Assembly: GCF_937912035.1 (NCBI RefSeq)
Contig: NZ_CALDPF010000039.1
Coordinates: 62,001-126,000, forward strand
Length of the DNA stretch: 64,000 nucleotides
Source of the DNA: an uncultured Bacteroides sp.
GTDB taxonomy: Bacteria > Bacteroidota > Bacteroidia > Bacteroidales > Bacteroidaceae
Reading direction: 5' to 3'
A model generated the notes under the pieces. The model saw nothing but the letters and a program-made list of their open reading frames with translations. It did not search any database and was not told the origin of the DNA. The number at the start of each line of letters is the position of its first letter. Position 1 is the first letter of the stretch. A program made the position numbers and the translations under genes. This document shows positions 27,481 to 36,486 of the stretch, in pieces.

Positions 27481-28320
27481 TTATAATAATGATATTATGT
27501 AGAGATATAAAACAGCTGCAGGTACAGCCATTAGTGTACTGTCAAAACGGTCTAGCAAACCGCCATGTCCAGGAAGTATGTTTCCCGAGTCCTTAATGCC
27601 GATTCTTCGCTTAATCAATGATTCTACAAGGTCGCCCCATGTTCCGAAAACCACAACTGTCAATGCCAGTCCTATCCACTTTGCCAATGACAGTATGGGG
27701 AAATATTGAGCAATTATGATAGCGGCAATAATACTGAAAATTCCTCCACCAAATGATCCTTCCCATGATTTTTTTGGAGATATGCGTTCAAACAGTCTAT
27801 GTTTTCCGAAAAGTACACCTGTGCAGTATGCTCCGCTGTCATTAACCCATGTAAAAATGAATATAGATAGAGGAAGTATCGGATTATAGACAGACATGCT
27901 AGTCTCTTCTGATGTCTGGAAAGCCAATACATTCAATAAAGCGAACGGCAAGGCAATATACATTTGCGTCATTAGCGAGTATGCAATATTGTTTACCGGA
28001 TTTTCTTTCTTATAGTATAGTTCGCTTATTAAAATATACATTATCAGAAACAGGTATGGAATGAGGATTTCGTTGCTTCCAGGTGATGTTCCCAGATAAG
28101 CAAATCCAAAAAACATAAATACTGATGCAAGCATGGAAATAGGTTTGTTTATTTCCGCAAATCCGTTTTTTTGTATAATATTCCCAAACTCATTTACGGT
28201 TAAGGCGCATATTAAAGCAAATAGGATGGAAAAAGTGATTGGACCTCCTAATATACATCCTACTAATACAGCTACGAAGACAGCACCTGTTAATGCTCTT
28301 GTTATAAAATTACCTTTCAT
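27481..28320 (-). CDS. cdsA: Phosphatidate cytidylyltransferase
   Basis: Makes CDP-diacylglycerol from phosphatidate and CTP, the precursor of all phospholipids. The 279-residue protein has about eight hydrophobic helices. The C-terminal family signature, with its key Ser, Lys, Arg and Asp residues, is present as KRRIGIKDSGNILPGHGG followed by LLDRFDS. It lies 69 bp after ftsH and 80 bp before the M28-type gene on the same strand, and the cluster is probably co-transcribed. A small AT-rich inverted repeat (around 27429-27476) lies in the downstream gap. Confidence 0.95.
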   Translation of the reverse strand: MKGNFITRALTGAVFVAVLVGCILGGPITFSILFALICALTVNEFGNIIQKNGFAEINKPISMLASVFMFFGFAYLGTSPGSNEILIPYLFLIMYILISELYYKKENPVNNIAYSLMTQMYIALPFALLNVLAFQTSEETSMSVYNPILPLSIFIFTWVNDSGAYCTGVLFGKHRLFERISPKKSWEGSFGGGIFSIIAAIIIAQYFPILSLAKWIGLALTVVVFGTWGDLVESLIKRRIGIKDSGNILPGHGGLLDRFDSTLMAVPAAVLYLYIISLL

Positions 28321-28389
28321 GGCTTTGGGAATATTATTATTGCCTTAAAATATTAATCAACTGAATATATTATACTATTTATATAAAGG

Positions 28390-30393
28390 TTATTCATCCT
28401 TTTGAGTATCACTCTCATTATTTGATGGCAGCCCTTTTGTTTCGTCATTACTTTTATCTTCGATACTTTTTGTATCATTCTTTTCATTTTCTGCCATTAT
28501 CTCTTCTGAACGTGACGCCCATGGACGTTTTCCGAATATTGCTTCAACATCTTCGGCGAAAATAACTTCTTTTTCTATAAGAAGCTCAGCTAGACGGTTA
28601 TGACCTTCTTTATGCTGTGTAAGAATATCTTTTGCGCGTTGATACTGCTCTGCAATCATCAGCTTTACTTCATTATCAATAAGCTCTGCTGTATGTTCGC
28701 TATAAGGCTTGTTGAAACTGTATTCATCATTGTTGTAATAACATAGATTTGGAAGTTTATCACTCATACCGGCGTAAGCAATCATTCCGTATGCCTGTTT
28801 GGTTACTCTTTCCAAATCGTTCATTGCACCAGTAGAAATCTGTTTTATAAACAATTCTTCTGCAGCACGTCCGCCTAGTGTCGCACACATTTCATCAAGC
28901 ATCTGTTCTTTTGTGGTAATCTGTCTTTCTTCCGGCAGATACCATGCTGCACCCAATGCTCTTCCACGAGGTACTATAGTTACTTTTATAAGTGGGTTTG
29001 CATATTCAAGGAACCATGATATTGTGGCATGACCTGCTTCGTGCAGTGCTATTGACCTCTTTTCAGCAGCAGTCATGACCTTTGTCTTTTTCTCAAGACC
29101 TCCGACAATTCTGTCTATTGCAGCCATGAAATCATCTTTGCTCACAGAAGGTTTGTTGTGTCTTGCGGCAATAAGAGCAGCCTCGTTACATACATTGGCA
29201 ATATCGGCTCCACTAAATCCAGGGGTCTGTCGTGCCAATAAATCTATATCTACTGTCTCATCAAGTTTAAGAGGACGTATATGCACTCCAAATACTTCTT
29301 TTCTTTCGTTCAGGTCAGGCAGATCCACATGTATCTGTCTGTCGAAACGACCGGCTCTAAGCAATGCCTTATCCAATATGTCGGCACGGTTTGTAGCTGC
29401 AAGAATGATAACACCACTGTTTGTGCCGAAACCATCCATTTCTGTAAGAAGCTGGTTAAGAGTGTTTTCTCTTTCATCATTACCTCCCATACTTGGATTC
29501 TTTCCTCTGGCACGTCCTACAGCGTCTATTTCATCTATAAATATAATACATGGCGCTTTTTCCTTAGCCTGTCTGAACAGGTCGCGTACTCTTGATGCTC
29601 CTACACCGACAAACATTTCGACGAAATCGGAACCTGACATTGAGAAGAACGGTACATCAGCCTCACCTGCAACAGCCTTTGCCAAAAGTGTTTTACCTGT
29701 TCCCGGAGGGCCTACAAGCAGTGCTCCTTTAGGTATCTTACCTCCCAATTCTGTGTATTTTTGTGGCTGTTTCAGGAATTCTACAATTTCCTGAACCTCT
29801 TGTTTTGCAGCAGTCTGACCTGCAACATCCTTGAATGTTACTCTGTTTGCTCCTTTTTCGAATAACTGTGCCTTGCTTTTGCCAACATTGAATACGTTAC
29901 CGGCTCCACCGCCGTTACCGGCTCCTCCCATTCTTCGCATTATGAAAATCCATAATCCTATGAAAAAAATTATTGGCAACAGATTCCAGAATATAACTCC
30001 GAAATATTCGTTCTCTTTTTCATATCTTATAGAACCTGTAAAGTTTCCATTTTTTTGTTCTTCATCCAAGAACTTGTCTAATGACTCCATAGAACCTACT
30101 TGTATCTTTACAGATGGACTTTTTCCAACTTTAGGTGCATCTTTCTTGAAAACATCAACTATGTTTTCAGGCTTTATGTACATTTCTACGGAGTTATTGT
30201 CGTATGCAATGATTTTGTCTGCATATCCTTTTTTAACCATATCTTTGAATTCGGTATAAGTAATTTCCTTACTCATACTTCCTTCATCACTGGTGATATA
30301 TAAAAAGGCCATAGTCATAGCAATTATTATATATAGCCAGCTTAAGTTTGGTCTTGGCATATTGATTTTTGGTTTATTTTGATTGTTGTTCAT
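28390..30393 (-). CDS. ftsH: ATP-dependent zinc metalloprotease FtsH
   Basis: Membrane-anchored AAA+ protease that degrades misfolded membrane proteins and some regulators. The 667-residue protein has two N-terminal membrane helices (residues ~19-34 and ~133-152) bracketing a periplasmic domain. It then has Walker A GPPGTGKT (228-235), Walker B IIFIDEID (~283-290), the pore motif FVGVGASRVR, the second region of homology, and the zinc site HEAGH (451-455). The C-terminal tail, about 35 residues, is highly charged and rich in Asp, Glu, Asn and Lys. It is preceded 35 bp upstream by rsfS. Confidence 0.98.
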   Translation of the reverse strand: MNNNQNKPKINMPRPNLSWLYIIIAMTMAFLYITSDEGSMSKEITYTEFKDMVKKGYADKIIAYDNNSVEMYIKPENIVDVFKKDAPKVGKSPSVKIQVGSMESLDKFLDEEQKNGNFTGSIRYEKENEYFGVIFWNLLPIIFFIGLWIFIMRRMGGAGNGGGAGNVFNVGKSKAQLFEKGANRVTFKDVAGQTAAKQEVQEIVEFLKQPQKYTELGGKIPKGALLVGPPGTGKTLLAKAVAGEADVPFFSMSGSDFVEMFVGVGASRVRDLFRQAKEKAPCIIFIDEIDAVGRARGKNPSMGGNDERENTLNQLLTEMDGFGTNSGVIILAATNRADILDKALLRAGRFDRQIHVDLPDLNERKEVFGVHIRPLKLDETVDIDLLARQTPGFSGADIANVCNEAALIAARHNKPSVSKDDFMAAIDRIVGGLEKKTKVMTAAEKRSIALHEAGHATISWFLEYANPLIKVTIVPRGRALGAAWYLPEERQITTKEQMLDEMCATLGGRAAEELFIKQISTGAMNDLERVTKQAYGMIAYAGMSDKLPNLCYYNNDEYSFNKPYSEHTAELIDNEVKLMIAEQYQRAKDILTQHKEGHNRLAELLIEKEVIFAEDVEAIFGKRPWASRSEEIMAENEKNDTKSIEDKSNDETKGLPSNNESDTQKDE

Positions 30394-30428
30394 GTAAATT
30401 TACCTATTCTTTAGTTAGTTGTAATTGT

Positions 30429-30788
30429 TTAATCTAAATCTGGAATTCTTGTCAGTTTGGCATCAGCCCATAAATGTTCTAAATTGTAGAAGTCTCTTTG
30501 TTCCGGTAAAAATATGTGAGCGATAATATCATTATAATCCATTGCTATCCATTGTGCATTTTTTGTTCCGTCAATTGCTGATGGTTTTACTCCGGTTGTT
30601 TCTCTTACATAATCTTTTATGGATTCTGTGATTGCCATTACCTGGCTTGGTGAGTTACCATTACATATTATAAAATAATTGCATATTGTATCTTCGATAT
30701 CTGTAAGATCGGCTATAACGATGTTTTTGCCTTTTTTCTCTTGTATTCCTTCTTTTATTCTATCAAGTAATTCTTTTGTTTCGTTCAT
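30429..30788 (-). CDS. rsfS: Ribosomal silencing factor RsfS
   Basis: A 119-residue protein of the Iojap/RsfS family. It binds uL14 on the 50S subunit and blocks subunit joining when nutrients are scarce. Family segments are visible: KKGKNIVIADL, then DTICNYFIICNGNSPSQVMAI, and WIAMDYNDIIAHIFLPEQRDFYNLEHLW. It is the first gene of the rsfS-ftsH-cdsA cluster, with a TATATTTG box about 43 bp upstream of its ATG. Confidence 0.95.
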   Translation of the reverse strand: MNETKELLDRIKEGIQEKKGKNIVIADLTDIEDTICNYFIICNGNSPSQVMAITESIKDYVRETTGVKPSAIDGTKNAQWIAMDYNDIIAHIFLPEQRDFYNLEHLWADAKLTRIPDLD

Positions 30789-30830
30789 TATTCTAATATA
30801 TAAATATTTTGTTTAATACATAATATATGG

Positions 30831-30838
30831 CAAATATA
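30831..30838 (-). promoter_or_regulatory. -7 box for rsfS-ftsH cluster
   Basis: Reads TATATTTG on the minus strand, 43 bp upstream of the rsfS start codon. No clear -33 element was found. Confidence 0.55.
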
Positions 30839-30982
30839 CTTGCTTTTCCGTATTCCACGAAATATAGATGAAGTTTTCTTCTTGTTTTTGGATTTTTTAG
30901 AGTGAATTACGCTTTTAATCATTCTTTAAAGAGGAGAAAAATGAAAAAAGATGATTTTTTTTGAAAAAAAAGGATGAAAACG

Positions 30983-31012
30983 TTTGTAGATAATAAAAAA
31001 GTTGTACCTTTG
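30983..31012 (+). promoter_or_regulatory. Promoter of tRNA-Gln
   Basis: TTTG at 30983-30986 and TACCTTTG at 31005-31012, separated by 18 bp, match the Bacteroidetes -33/-7 pattern. The tRNA begins 40 bp downstream. Confidence 0.8.
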
Positions 31013-31051
31013 CAGCGTCAAACAAAAAAGGTTGACAAATATAAATGATTT

Positions 31052-31122
31052 TGGGCTATGGTGTAATGGTAACACAACAGATTCTGGTCCTGTTTTTCTA
31101 GGTTCGAATCCTAGTAACCCAA
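31052..31122 (+). tRNA. tRNA-Gln (anticodon CTG)
   Basis: A 71-nt cloverleaf. The acceptor arms are TGGGCTA and TAACCCA, with one C-A mismatch at the fifth pair. The D-arm is short, the anticodon loop TTCTGGT gives anticodon CTG at 31084-31086, and the T-arm is CTAGG/TTCGAAT/CCTAG. CCA is not encoded. The gene has its own promoter and a UUCG-type terminator. Confidence 0.93.
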
Positions 31123-31129
31123 CTTAAAG

Positions 31130-31155
31130 GAGCAGCTTCGGTTGCTCTTTTTTTG
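31130..31155 (+). terminator. Terminator after tRNA-Gln
   Basis: A 7-bp stem with a TTCG tetraloop (GAGCAGC TTCG GTTGCTC), followed by a run of T. Confidence 0.88.
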
Positions 31156-31170
31156 TATTATGACCATAAC

Positions 31171-31202
31171 AAAAATAGCGAGTATTCCTACTCGCTATTT
31201 TT
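31171..31202 (-). terminator. Terminator after the DUF349 gene
   Basis: A 14-bp perfect stem (AAAAATAGCGAGTA and its complement) with a 4-base loop. The A and T tracts at the two ends make it usable in both directions; it lies 6 bp past the DUF349 stop codon. Confidence 0.85.
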
Positions 31203-31207
31203 ATATA

Positions 31208-33007
31208 TCAATTATTCATTGTTTCATCAATTGCTTCGATTTTCTTCAATGTCAGATTTAAATCGTTTTTAAGCTTTTCTATCTTTCTGGCAATATCATT
31301 CACCAGGGAGTTTCCTTTCTTTGATGATGAATTCAGGAAACCAAGATTGTTTTCGTAAGTCTTTATCTCATTCTTGATTCTTTCGTAAATTCTTACCAGT
31401 TTTTCTCTTTCTTTATAAAGGTTGTTTTCTTTGCTTAATCCCGATTTATAGCTGTTCAGTTTCTTTTCTGTTGCGGATATGTTGGCCTTGTCGAAAATGC
31501 TGTTTACAAGATTGCGAAACTCCTTGTATAATCTGTCTTTTTCTTTGAAAGGAACAAAGCCGATACTGTTCCATTCTGCTATTATGGATTTTAGTTTTTC
31601 TCCAATAGTTTCATCATAAACTTCAGATTTTTCAAGTTCTGCTACTTGTTTAATGATAGCCTCTTTCTTGTTGAGGTTTTCAAGCTCTTCTGAACGCTGT
31701 GACGATGTTGCTTTTGATTTTTGTTCAAAGAAATAATCACAAGCACCGATAAATCTCTTCCATACGGCATCAGAGTATTTCTTAGGTACAGGACCGATTG
31801 TCTTCCATTCTTTCTGTAATTTGGCAAGTACCTCTGCAGTCTCTTTCCATGCTGTGCTGTCTTTAAGAGCTTCAGCCTTTTCACAAAGTTCTTTTTTCTT
31901 CTCCAGATTCAAAGCCATGTTTTCCTTGGCTGACTTGAAGAATTCAGCTTTGCGTTTGAAAAAATCGTCGCATGCCGCGCGGAATCTTTCAAATATTTTC
32001 AGGTTCATCTTTTGAGGAGCATAGCCAATGGTTTTCCATTTAGCCTGCAGTGCAAGTATTTCTTGTGTCTTGTCTTCCCAGTCTGTAAATGTCGTAAACT
32101 TGTCGTACTCCATAGATTCTGCTATTTCGCAAATGACAGTCTTCTGGTCAAGGTTGTTCTGTTCTTGTTCCTTCAGATCTTCGAAATGCTTCTGGTGGCG
32201 TCTGTTTACAGCTGTAGAGGCTGCTTTGAATCTGTTCCAGATGCTTTCACGCATTTCTTTTGCTACAGGACCAATTTCGCGGAATTCCTGATGCAGTTTC
32301 TGTAACTGATGAAATGCAGAAATTACGTCAGGCTCGTCAGCCAGTTTTTCAGCGGCTTCGCAAATGCGGGTCTTGAGCTCAAGGTTCTTTTTGAAATCGT
32401 ATTCTCTAAACTCATTGTTTAGTTTGAGCATGTCATAGAATTTCTCGTTGTAGAGCTGATATGTTTTCCAGATTTCATTGACTTTATTTGCTGGAATAAG
32501 TTTTATTTCGTTCCATTCCTGCTGAAGGTTTTTGAATTCGCTATAGTTCTTGCCGGCATCCTCTGATGATTCTGTGATACTTTTCATTTTTTCAAGGATA
32601 TCAAGCTTTTTCTGAAGATTCTCTTCTTTCTCTTTTTCTATAGCTGCAATCATGGAATTCCTTTTTTCCTTTATTTCCGACAATATGGATTTGAGTTCAG
32701 GTTCTAACGGATCTGATTGAGGAATAAATGAATTGGCATCTCCGCCGGCTTCGATGAAAGTCTTGCGGTTGGCTTCTTGCTCTGACTTATGCAATTTGTA
32801 GAATGTTTGTTTCAGCAAGTCTATTTCCTGTTTGTCTGCTTCGCAAGCATTTTCATTTATTTCTTTTAAACGTTGTATTACCTCTTCTTTTGTTTCTTTA
32901 GGTTCATACTTAACGTTTTCTGTTGGTTGTTCAACAGTAGGAACCAAAGTCTCAGCTGTATTAGTCTGTTCTTCGGTTAGCGGACGGTTTGTTTCATTTA
33001 CTTCCAT
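31208..33007 (-). CDS. DUF349-repeat coiled-coil protein
   Basis: A 599-residue cytoplasmic-looking protein rich in Lys and Glu. Several DUF349 repeats of about 70 residues each can be seen from residue ~130 to ~520, with recurring cores such as LQKEWKTIGPVPKKYSDAVW, LQAKWKTIGYAPQKMNLKIF and WNSIGFVPFKEKDRLYKEF. The N-terminal ~50 residues are acidic and low in complexity, and the C-terminus is coiled-coil. The family's molecular function is unknown. It appears monocistronic: mgtE lies 153 bp upstream on the same strand, and a strong terminator follows. Confidence 0.9.
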   Translation of the reverse strand: MEVNETNRPLTEEQTNTAETLVPTVEQPTENVKYEPKETKEEVIQRLKEINENACEADKQEIDLLKQTFYKLHKSEQEANRKTFIEAGGDANSFIPQSDPLEPELKSILSEIKEKRNSMIAAIEKEKEENLQKKLDILEKMKSITESSEDAGKNYSEFKNLQQEWNEIKLIPANKVNEIWKTYQLYNEKFYDMLKLNNEFREYDFKKNLELKTRICEAAEKLADEPDVISAFHQLQKLHQEFREIGPVAKEMRESIWNRFKAASTAVNRRHQKHFEDLKEQEQNNLDQKTVICEIAESMEYDKFTTFTDWEDKTQEILALQAKWKTIGYAPQKMNLKIFERFRAACDDFFKRKAEFFKSAKENMALNLEKKKELCEKAEALKDSTAWKETAEVLAKLQKEWKTIGPVPKKYSDAVWKRFIGACDYFFEQKSKATSSQRSEELENLNKKEAIIKQVAELEKSEVYDETIGEKLKSIIAEWNSIGFVPFKEKDRLYKEFRNLVNSIFDKANISATEKKLNSYKSGLSKENNLYKEREKLVRIYERIKNEIKTYENNLGFLNSSSKKGNSLVNDIARKIEKLKNDLNLTLKKIEAIDETMNN

Positions 33008-33160
33008 GCGTATATAGATATTTAAGAAAATTTCTTTTTAAAATGTTATAAATACAAATTAAAGAAATAATATTTAAAAAACATAATTTTATTTGTGTTA
33101 TTTTACTTTGGATAGTCAAAATAACCTTTTAACTGTAGGAACGGATATTAGTAAATCATT

Positions 33161-34501
33161 CTACGACAGTAGAACTGTAATTCCCATATATAGCATCATA
33201 CCTATAATATCGTTAGTAATGGAAATAAACGGTCCTGTAGCTATTGCCGGGTCTATTTTAAGCTTTTCCAATGTCATGGGAACCAGTGTCCCGAATATGG
33301 AAGCAAACATAACTACTGCAAACAGACTTATTGATACGGAATAGCTTACTGTTGCGCTTGCGCCGAATCTGACAAAATTATATATATATACTAATAATGA
33401 TATAATCGAAGCGTTAATCAGCGCTACAACAGCTTCTTTACCAACTTGTTTGAATGTGTTTGCCGAATCCAGTGAACTGTTGGCCAATCCCTGTACTACA
33501 AGGGCTGAAGACTGTGTACCTACGTTTCCTCCGGTACCACCAATCAACGGGATATACAAAGCCATTTCCGGATGAGCTGCAAATGTGGTGTCGAAATTAC
33601 CCAAAATCATAGAGTTGCCGATACCTCCCAGCATACCTATGAGCAGCCACGGCAGTCGTGCTGTGGTTTGTCTGAATACATTATCATCTGATTCAACGTC
33701 TTGCGAGAGACCTGATGCCAACTGATAATCACGTTCAGCCTGCTCACGTACTTCGTCCATTACGTCGTCTACGGTTATTCGTCCTACAAGGCGTCCTATG
33801 CTGTCTACTACTGGCACGGCTACAAGGTCGTATTTTTCAATGATTTGTACAACTTCCTCCACCGGTGTATCTACGTGTACTGATACGGGATCTTTTTTCA
33901 TTACATGCTTCACCTTCGATACTGATGGGCTGGTTATCATCTTCTTTAGTGGGAAGACACCTCTGAGACGTTCGTCGTCATCCACTACATATACATAGTA
34001 GATTTCGTCCATTTCTTCTGCCTGAATACGCATTTCACGAAGACACTCGGGCATACTCCAGTTCTCTTTCACTATCACCATTTCCGTACCCATGAGACCA
34101 CCGGCTGTATCTTCATCATACTTCAGAAGGTCTACGATGTCTCCGGCCTGTTCAATGTCTTCGATGTGTGAAAGGACTTCTTCCTGCTTGTCTTCGTCCA
34201 TTTCTCGGATAATGTCTACGGCATCGTCCGAGTCCATGTAATCTACAAAACGTTTAGCGATTGTTTCCGATGGCAGTATGTCAAGAAATTCCTTACGTGC
34301 ATCCTCGTCCATTTCAACGAGAACGTCTGCTGCGGTTTCATTGTCAAGCAGAAGATAGACAAATCTTGCATTCTCTGCGTTCAACTCATTGCAGAGTTCT
34401 GCTATATCGGCAGGATGTAAATCATTAAGAAGCTCTTTTACCTTGTCTGGCTCCTTGTTCTCTATTAGTTCCGTGATTTTTTTGATTTCTTCGCTGTTCA
34501 T
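33161..34501 (-). CDS. mgtE: Magnesium transporter MgtE
   Basis: Mg2+-selective channel with cytoplasmic magnesium sensing. The 446-residue protein has the standard order. An N-terminal helical MgtE_N domain (residues ~1-130, many acidic residues such as DEDARKEFLDILPSE) is followed by a CBS pair (~135-255, with YYVYVVDDDERLRGVFPLKK and VVDSIGRLVGRITVDDVMDE). A five-helix pore domain follows, with GGTGGNVGTQSSALVVQGLA, the family pore signature. It starts 40 bp after rsmA on the same strand and is probably co-transcribed with it. Confidence 0.96.
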   Translation of the reverse strand: MNSEEIKKITELIENKEPDKVKELLNDLHPADIAELCNELNAENARFVYLLLDNETAADVLVEMDEDARKEFLDILPSETIAKRFVDYMDSDDAVDIIREMDEDKQEEVLSHIEDIEQAGDIVDLLKYDEDTAGGLMGTEMVIVKENWSMPECLREMRIQAEEMDEIYYVYVVDDDERLRGVFPLKKMITSPSVSKVKHVMKKDPVSVHVDTPVEEVVQIIEKYDLVAVPVVDSIGRLVGRITVDDVMDEVREQAERDYQLASGLSQDVESDDNVFRQTTARLPWLLIGMLGGIGNSMILGNFDTTFAAHPEMALYIPLIGGTGGNVGTQSSALVVQGLANSSLDSANTFKQVGKEAVVALINASIISLLVYIYNFVRFGASATVSYSVSISLFAVVMFASIFGTLVPMTLEKLKIDPAIATGPFISITNDIIGMMLYMGITVLLS

Positions 34502-34541
34502 CCTGTTTTAACTTTTAATGGTTTGGTGAATAAAAGTTTTC

Positions 34542-35351
34542 TTACTCGGTTGTGCTTATAAGCGCATTTTCAGCCAAGGCTTTTTCTACTCTGTTAGTCA
34601 AGTCTATGAATTCTTCAACAGAAAGCTGTTCAGGCCTTTTGTTGAAAATTGGATCAGCGCTCAAAGGATTTCCCTTGTCAAGTATAGGTGATATGGAATT
34701 CCTCAGAGTCTTTCTTCTTTGATTGAACGTGGTTTTAACTATTTGCTTGAAAAGTTTTTCGTCGCATCCCAACTCCTTTGTGTCGTTTCGGGTCATTCTT
34801 ATTACCGCGCTTTTCACTTTAGGAGGAGGGTTGAACACATGTTCGTGTACAGTGAAAAGATATTCTACATCATACCATGCCTGAATCATTACGCTGAGTA
34901 TTCCGTATGTCTTGTTTCCCGGTTTAGCAGCTATACGCTCGGCCACTTCTTTCTGTATCATACCAGTACAGCAAGGAATTATTTCCTTATTGTCAAGCAT
35001 TTTGAAGAATATCTGGCTTGAAATGTTATACGGATAGTTGCCGGTCAGTACGAAAGGCTTTCCGTCGAACAATGTTGAAAGATCCATTTTCAGGAAATCT
35101 TTTTCTATTATGTTTTCGCCCAACTCTCCAAAGTTTTCTTTTAGGAAAGCTACTGATTCGAAGTCCAGTTCCACTACTTTCAAGGGCCTGTTTTTAGGAA
35201 TCAGGAACTGTGTGAGCACGCCCATTCCCGGACCTACTTCCAATACAGGAATATCAGGACACGTGTCAATTGTGTCCGCTATATCTTTAGCAACTTGTAA
35301 ATCTTTCAGAAAGTGCTGTCCTAGAAATTTCTTTGGTTTAACTAATTTCAT
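34542..35351 (-). CDS. rsmA: 16S rRNA dimethyladenosine transferase RsmA (KsgA)
   Basis: Dimethylates two adjacent adenosines near the 3' end of 16S rRNA during 30S maturation. The 269-residue protein begins KPKKFLGQHFLKD, a family hallmark. SAM-binding motif I is VLEVGPGMGVLTQFL, and the catalytic NxPY-type motif is TGNYPYNIS. The C-terminal helical domain (TFNQRRKTLRNSI) is complete. Its -7 box TAACTTTG lies at 35421-35428 on the minus strand. It leads a probable two-gene unit with mgtE. Confidence 0.97.
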   Translation of the reverse strand: MKLVKPKKFLGQHFLKDLQVAKDIADTIDTCPDIPVLEVGPGMGVLTQFLIPKNRPLKVVELDFESVAFLKENFGELGENIIEKDFLKMDLSTLFDGKPFVLTGNYPYNISSQIFFKMLDNKEIIPCCTGMIQKEVAERIAAKPGNKTYGILSVMIQAWYDVEYLFTVHEHVFNPPPKVKSAVIRMTRNDTKELGCDEKLFKQIVKTTFNQRRKTLRNSISPILDKGNPLSADPIFNKRPEQLSVEEFIDLTNRVEKALAENALISTTE

Positions 35352-35405
35352 TCCGTATTAAAATATTTCTTTATGATTATATGGTGTATATTCAGTTAAG
35401 CATTG

Positions 35406-35413
35406 TATATTTG
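35406..35413 (+). promoter_or_regulatory. -7 box for the flippase-like gene and pepD
   Basis: TATATTTG followed by CA, 44 bp before the TTG start at 35457. No obvious -33 element. Confidence 0.5.
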
Positions 35414-35420
35414 CATTGTG

Positions 35421-35428
35421 CAAAGTTA
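35421..35428 (-). promoter_or_regulatory. -7 box for rsmA-mgtE
   Basis: TAACTTTG on the minus strand, 70 bp upstream of the rsmA ATG. It lies only 7 bp from the oppositely directed -7 box at 35406, so the two divergent promoters are back to back. Confidence 0.5.
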
Positions 35429-35456
35429 CATAATAATATCTAAATAAATTCAGATT

Positions 35457-36470
35457 TTGGAACGAAGTGAGTCAAAAAAACTATTAAATAAAATATGGAA
35501 GATTGTTTTGCCTCTCATTCTTGGGGCAGCAATCCTTGTATGGACATATAAAGGATTTGATTTCGAGCGGGTATATTCTGTCCTTTCCGGTGGTGTAAAT
35601 TACTGGTGGATGCTTTTTTCACTGGTTTTCGGAGTCCTTGGACATTTGTTCCGTGGATGGCGGTGGAACTTGTCTTTGGCACCGCTTGGCGAACATCCCA
35701 AATTGTCGAATAGTGTATATGCCATTTTTGTCTCGTATGCGGCAAATCTCGTCATTCCTCGTGTAGGTGAGGTGTCACGCTGTGGAATACTTGCAAAATA
35801 TGATGGGGTTTCGTTTTCAAAATCTCTTGGTACAGTAGTTACGGAACGTATCATTGATTCTTTGTGTGTGGTGGCTATAACAGGTTTCACTTTACTTTTG
35901 CAGTCCGGGGTGTTTGCCAGATTTATAAAGGAAACAGGCACTGACTCGTCTTTTGTTTTTCATCTTTTCACGTCGACTAATTTTTATATCACTATTATAT
36001 GTATCATAGCGCTTGTTGTCCTTGCGTTTTTCATGTTCAGCAAGTTGTCCATTTTTGTAAGGGTCAAAGGTATTCTGAATGATATATGGATGGGCTGTAT
36101 GTCCCTCAGACATGTCGAAAATATGTCATTGTTTATTTTTTATACTTTGGGGATATGGTTATGCTATTTTCTTCAGTTTTATGTCACATTTTTCAGCTTT
36201 GATTTTTCGTCCGATTTAGGGCTTATGGCAGGTCTTGTAATGTTTGTTGTAGGTAGCATTGCGGTTATTGTTCCTACTCCGAACGGAGCCGGTCCATGGC
36301 ATTTTGCTATAATAACAATGATGATGATGTATGGCATAAGTAAGGACGATGCAGGAATATTTGCATTATTAGTGCATGGAATCCAAACTTTTTTACTAAT
36401 TTTGTTAGGAATATATGGATTAGTGGCTTTGCCGCTTACCAACAAACAATATAAAACAAAAAACTCATAA
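35457..36470 (+). CDS. Flippase-like integral membrane protein (LPG synthase transmembrane family)
   Basis: A 337-residue protein with about eight hydrophobic helices, of the UPF0104/lysylphosphatidylglycerol synthase transmembrane family (PF03706 type). Typical segments include FRGWRWNLSLAPLG, then NLVIPRVGEVSRCGIL, and IVPTPNGAGPWHFAI. The family has been linked to lipid or glycolipid transport; no substrate can be named here. The TTG at 35457 is used as start because the frame is closed by TAA at 35445 and the next ATG would remove the first helix. It is followed 16 bp later by pepD. Confidence 0.85.
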   Translation: MERSESKKLLNKIWKIVLPLILGAAILVWTYKGFDFERVYSVLSGGVNYWWMLFSLVFGVLGHLFRGWRWNLSLAPLGEHPKLSNSVYAIFVSYAANLVIPRVGEVSRCGILAKYDGVSFSKSLGTVVTERIIDSLCVVAITGFTLLLQSGVFARFIKETGTDSSFVFHLFTSTNFYITIICIIALVVLAFFMFSKLSIFVRVKGILNDIWMGCMSLRHVENMSLFIFYTLGIWLCYFLQFYVTFFSFDFSSDLGLMAGLVMFVVGSIAVIVPTPNGAGPWHFAIITMMMMYGISKDDAGIFALLVHGIQTFLLILLGIYGLVALPLTNKQYKTKNS

Positions 36471-36486
36471 TCAAAAAACTAACTCT

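Larger units (their letters stand above)
30789..31051. other. Intergenic region upstream of rsfS and tRNA-Gln
   Basis: A 263-bp AT-rich gap between divergent units. It carries the rsfS -7 box and the tRNA promoter, listed separately. No further gene or hairpin was recognised. Confidence 0.5.

Noticed and set aside
29075..29794. 239-codon plus-strand open frame opposite ftsH
   Set aside because: Antisense to the AAA+ core of ftsH; Ser-rich mirror composition.
33008..33160. Small gene between the DUF349 gene and mgtE
   Set aside because: Short AT-rich stretch; the open frames there run antisense into mgtE and show no coding features.
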